Assembly: GCA_964506935.1 (NCBI GenBank) | Contig: CAZDOD010000198.1 | Location: 1-5,119, forward strand | Direction of reading: 5' to 3' | DNA from: CAZDOD01 sp964506935 | GTDB lineage: Bacteria; Desulfobacterota; Zymogenia; Zymogenales; Zymogenaceae | Length of the DNA: 5,119 nt | Shown here: in pieces, positions 4,755 to 5,119 of the stretch | Layout: each line of letters opens with the position of its first letter | How positions within the stretch are numbered: position 1 is the stretch's first letter | Notes under the pieces: generated by a model | What the model saw: the letters and a program-made list of their open reading frames with translations, nothing else | What the model was told of the DNA's origin: nothing | Databases searched by the model: none | Translations under genes and position numbers: made by a program

Positions 4755-5119
4755 CGATCTTCACCATCAACATCGGAGGGGGAATCATAATAGCCATCAT
4801 CTCCCTATATACTTTTCATCTGGGGATCAGCCTCACCCTTGGTGGTCTCGTTATCTCGCTCTACGCCATAACGAGGGGGATATCCCAGCCGATTATCGGG
4901 CATTTCATCGACAGGATGGATCCCCGCCCCGTGATCATAGTCGGTATAACGCTCTTTATTATTGCATTCGCCGCTCCTTCGATACCAAGTGCAATTATCC
5001 TTTTTATCGCAAGGGCCTTTCAGGGGATCGCTTCGGGCATCGTGACAGTTGCCTGCTTTACTATTATAGCCAGACGCTACTTTGTCGCCCATTCGAGGCG
5101 CATGGCAAATGCGAGGTTC
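4706..5119 (+). CDS. MFS transporter, N-terminal part (cut by window end)
   Basis: The first 138 residues of a major facilitator superfamily transporter are present and the frame runs off the window. A short polar N-terminus leads to TM1 at about 12-37 and TM2 at about 44-67. The cytoplasmic loop GHFIDRMDPRPV at 65-76 matches motif A (GxxxDRxGRR) with its Asp 69 and Arg 70. TM3 is at about 76-93 and TM4 at about 96-121. RAFQGIASG at 103-111 fits motif B in TM4, typical of proton-coupled antiporters and drug-efflux-type members. The substrate cannot be told from this part. The ATG at 4706 is the only usual start codon between the in-frame TGA at 4670-4672 and TM1. It has no Shine-Dalgarno site but lies just after a strong promoter, suggesting leaderless translation. 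The full protein should be about 400 residues. Confidence 0.9.
   Translation, partial: MERNPHKDPSINALALTIFTINIGGGIIIAIISLYTFHLGISLTLGGLVISLYAITRGISQPIIGHFIDRMDPRPVIIVGITLFIIAFAAPSIPSAIILFIARAFQGIASGIVTVACFTIIARRYFVAHSRRMANARF

Overview
The window looks like ordinary bacterial chromosome from an anaerobe or facultative anaerobe. The bacterial signs are Shine-Dalgarno sites, sigma70-type promoter boxes, a probable lipoprotein signal and a typical methylglyoxal synthase. The redox flavour comes from a C_GCAxxG_C_C family protein, a protein with two 4Fe-4S clusters and a MOSC-domain protein. Base composition is near 50% GC, with short AT-rich gaps between genes. A deltaproteobacterium-like or related uncultured lineage is plausible, but that is an impression and was not tested. 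There are no RNA genes, insertion sequences, phage genes or CRISPR repeats.

Layout. On the plus strand, positions 2-67 may be the tail of an upstream gene, followed closely by an alpha/beta-hydrolase esterase (86-871) with a strong Shine-Dalgarno site and a TTG start. It converges on a three-gene minus-strand cluster that reads right to left: a C_GCAxxG_C_C protein (2645-2211), a GNAT acetyltransferase (2167-1685) and a short QueG-like 4Fe-4S protein (1671-907). A 191-bp divergent intergenic region (2646-2836) separates this cluster from a plus-strand MOSC protein (2837-3265) and holds a perfect 9-bp inverted repeat. The MOSC gene converges on methylglyoxal synthase mgsA (3800-3339, minus). 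Upstream of mgsA, also on the minus strand, is a probable lipoprotein with a PsbP/DcrB-like body (4467-3871). At the right edge a small plus-strand ORF (4566-4754) with an almost ideal Shine-Dalgarno site overlaps the start of an MFS transporter (4706 to the window end).

How the genes relate. Only the C_GCAxxG / GNAT / 4Fe-4S set looks like an operon. The others seem to be single transcription units with metabolic or envelope roles. I see no complete new defence, mobile or secretion system. The points most worth a second look are the near-leaderless MFS promoter embedded in a small Cys-rich membrane-like ORF, a MOSC protein with no cysteine at all, the bracketed inverted repeat in the divergent promoter region, and the uncharacterised redox operon.
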